64,000 nt of DNA from Mangifera indica (taxonomy: Eukaryota > Streptophyta > Magnoliopsida > Sapindales > Anacardiaceae). The position numbers and the translations under genes were made by a program. Below, piece by piece: positions 62,211 through 64,000 of this stretch. The stretch spans positions 5,456,001-5,520,000 of the forward strand of contig NC_058146.1 in NCBI RefSeq assembly GCF_011075055.1, written 5' to 3'. Each line of letters starts with the position of its first letter. Within the stretch, counting starts at the first letter, position 1. Under the pieces are notes generated by a model. The model searched no databases. It saw only the letters and a list, made by a program, of their open reading frames with translations, and was not told the DNA's origin.

Positions 62211-64000
62211 TCAGGAAGGGGAGGAAGCTGAAAGCCTTGCTAGTTGAACTTGGCGGCGTCCTAAATGGAATGCTGTTGCTATCCACAATATACACACCTG
62301 ATGCCGGTGAGAACAAGCAAGTCTTCAACAAAAAGTTATAACACAATGGAAATTAACTAACAATGAAAAAGCTCCTCTACACTGAATGAATAAGCATGTT
62401 TTGGGAAGTTGGTTTTGACTTACAGGAAGGGCGTAGAGGGACACGCTTGATGTTCTCCCTTGGAGAGTGCCAAACAGTAGTCCATACATTCCTGCTGCGG
62501 ATGCATCTCCAAGTCGTTGGACAATTACATCTATGCATACCTGTGGAAACTTGTGCTCAGAAAAGTTCCAGATGGTTTGCTACTTTTGACATTTTAAAAA
62601 TAGTATAGCACACATAGATGCAATGAATACAAGAGTATCGATAAAATTTGAAAATAATATTTGTGCATATTCTTTGAGGACAACATGTCAAATTGAAGAA
62701 ACTAATTACAAGATCGTCAGAGAATGGGATGCAAGTATGCTCCGTGTTCCAGTGACGGCAAAAATAAAATTCAAATATAGAAAAATTGTGCTTACCTTAG
62801 CCTTGTATTTCTCCTCTTGGGAGACCACAGTAAATAGAAGTTCTCTTCCAGGCCTGGTCACGACATACGTAACCACCTACAAAGTAATGAAGATGCCTAA
62901 CTGTAAGATTAAATTAACATTTGAATCTTAGAAAAACTTCCAGTAACTTTCTTCTTAAATCTAATGAAAATTGCACTCATATATAATGCATACAGAATCA
63001 ACTGACAAGTAGCATATGGACCAAGTATACATAACGCTCAACAGAAAAAGGAAACAAATTAGGAACTCATGAAAAACCTTTCGTACGGTCTCCGAAGCAG
63101 CAACTGCCACCCAAGTTGGCCATATTGCAATAGCAATCATATTTAAAAAAGCAACAAATGGAGCAGCACAAATAGCCACAGTAACCCCAGCAATAGAAAG
63201 GATACGTCCCTGTACATAATCAGATAAACCAATAAGGGAAAAAGAAACTTGTAGTGGTATCTAGCATAAGTATTGGTGTTTTTTTTCCCTACAAAATTTC
63301 ATTATCACACTTTGTCCTTTGGCCATACTCAAGATGATACTTCCCATTCATATAATGTGTACACTTCTTATGGTCTACGCATAATGCCACAATACAATAA
63401 TATCTAGCAGCATCCCCAATTAGTGACCATGTCTAACCCCCATTAAGAATTTGAATTACCCATATTGGGAGGTTTACTTTATGAAAGATTTCAAGAAGTT
63501 GTTTTATGAAAAGAGTACATGCCACTAACCATTTTTCTTTTATCTAGGCCAATACTAACAAAACAGAGATGCTGTACTAGATACAATAGATACTAAATTT
63601 CATATGATCACGTCATCTAGTTCATCAAATTTGGAACAAACTTATTTATTTTCTCTGTACCAGTAAAGGAGGTAGGGAGAGAGAGTGAACTTATGATTGT
63701 CCTGCCACCTATTCATATCATAATATCAGGGTTGCAAAATTTTTTTTAAAAAATCAACGCATTCGTCAAAATATTTATTGGCACAGCCAAGGATTAAATC
63801 TAATACATAACAGTGTAGAACCTAATGCTAGAGGTATAGCATACCGTTAAAGTTAGTTGTCCAGTAAGAATAAAAATAGCAGTAAAGCTATTTATCTGGG
63901 CAAACAATCTTCTTCTACCGACAGAGCTTGCAACAGTCATGGCAATAACAGTCACTTTCTGCAATTCAGCAAAGAGTGGTGGACCAATAAGATTGGGATA
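62211..64000 (-). CDS. TLC-type ATP/ADP transporter-like protein, 3' part (runs off window)
   Basis: Five exons read on the minus strand: 64000-63845 (5' end outside), 63209-63078, 62876-62796, 62540-62424 and 62297-62211, GT-AG borders, giving the last 190 aa. Order of motifs: FAELQKVTVIAMTVASSVGR, GQLTLTGRILSIAGVTVAIC, MIAIAIWPTWVAVAASETVRK, TYVVTRPGRELLFTVVSQEE, KAKVCIDVIVQRLGDASAAG, then LWIATAFHLGRRQ. The RPGRELLFTV and VIVQRLGDA blocks are characteristic of the TLC ATP/ADP translocase family known from plastids and chlamydiae. It would be a multi-pass membrane protein, possibly of the plastid envelope. Plants also have a divergent branch of this family with unknown substrate, so ATP/ADP exchange is only inferred. 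The HAD gene is convergent with it. Confidence 0.82.

Overview
The window reads as a gene-sparse euchromatic stretch of a eudicot plant nuclear genome. The support is AT-rich intergenic DNA, GT-AG introns, plant-only families (LBD, class III peroxidase, NPF, ASG8-like) and abundant plant transposon relics. From memory, the gene order bHLH / NPF5.1 / LBD15 / ASG8 matches Arabidopsis chromosome 2 around At2g40435-At2g40475. A decayed Sororin-like relic beside the bHLH gene recalls the duplicated Arabidopsis segment At3g56220-At3g56250. This suggests a rosid-type block diluted by repeats. I did not assign a species.

Layout: (1) 0.25-1.5 kb, minus-strand non-basic bHLH/ACT-like regulator (4 exons, 160 aa). 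(2) 1.5-12.5 kb, gene-poor, with MITEs and two diverged large repeat pairs. (3) 12.5-14.1 kb, a nodulin-like/NFD4-like MFS transporter carrying two in-frame stops, probably a pseudogene. (4) 16.5-18.1 kb, exon relics resembling Sororin. (5) 18.3-19.5 kb, minus-strand class III peroxidase (4 exons, 326 aa). (6) 20.5-26.1 kb, an LTR-like repeat pair and a Copia-type relic with an internal deletion. (7) 28.15-28.9 kb, a nearly fully palindromic MULE-like foldback element with a perfect 9-bp target duplication. (8) 30.0-33.6 kb, NPF5.1-like transporter (4 exons, 591 aa). (9) 39.1-40.0 kb, minus-strand LBD15-like gene (3 exons, first coding exon 14 nt). (10) 41.4-47.1 kb, several foldback/TIR elements. 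(11) 48.8-49.5 kb, minus-strand single-exon ASG8/DUF688-like gene. (12) 49.7-57.2 kb, more MITEs, a 1.9-kb TIR element with a 119-bp minisatellite, and another MULE relic. (13) 57.4-61.0 kb, HAD-superfamily protein (11 exons, 358 aa) with a substituted nucleophile position. (14) 62.2-64.0 kb, 3' part of a minus-strand TLC-type ATP/ADP transporter that runs off the window.

The genes do not form a pathway; they are independent plant transcription units (regulation, wall/redox, peptide or nitrate-type transport, organ patterning, plastid-type metabolism). The more unusual content is non-coding: a swarm of more than 20 related AT-rich palindromic MITEs, two MULE-like foldback families with 9-bp duplications, a nested TA-target MITE, and a ~700-bp palindrome. 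Exon boundaries were read by hand from splice signals, frame and remembered family sequences. No alignment, expression or database search was run.
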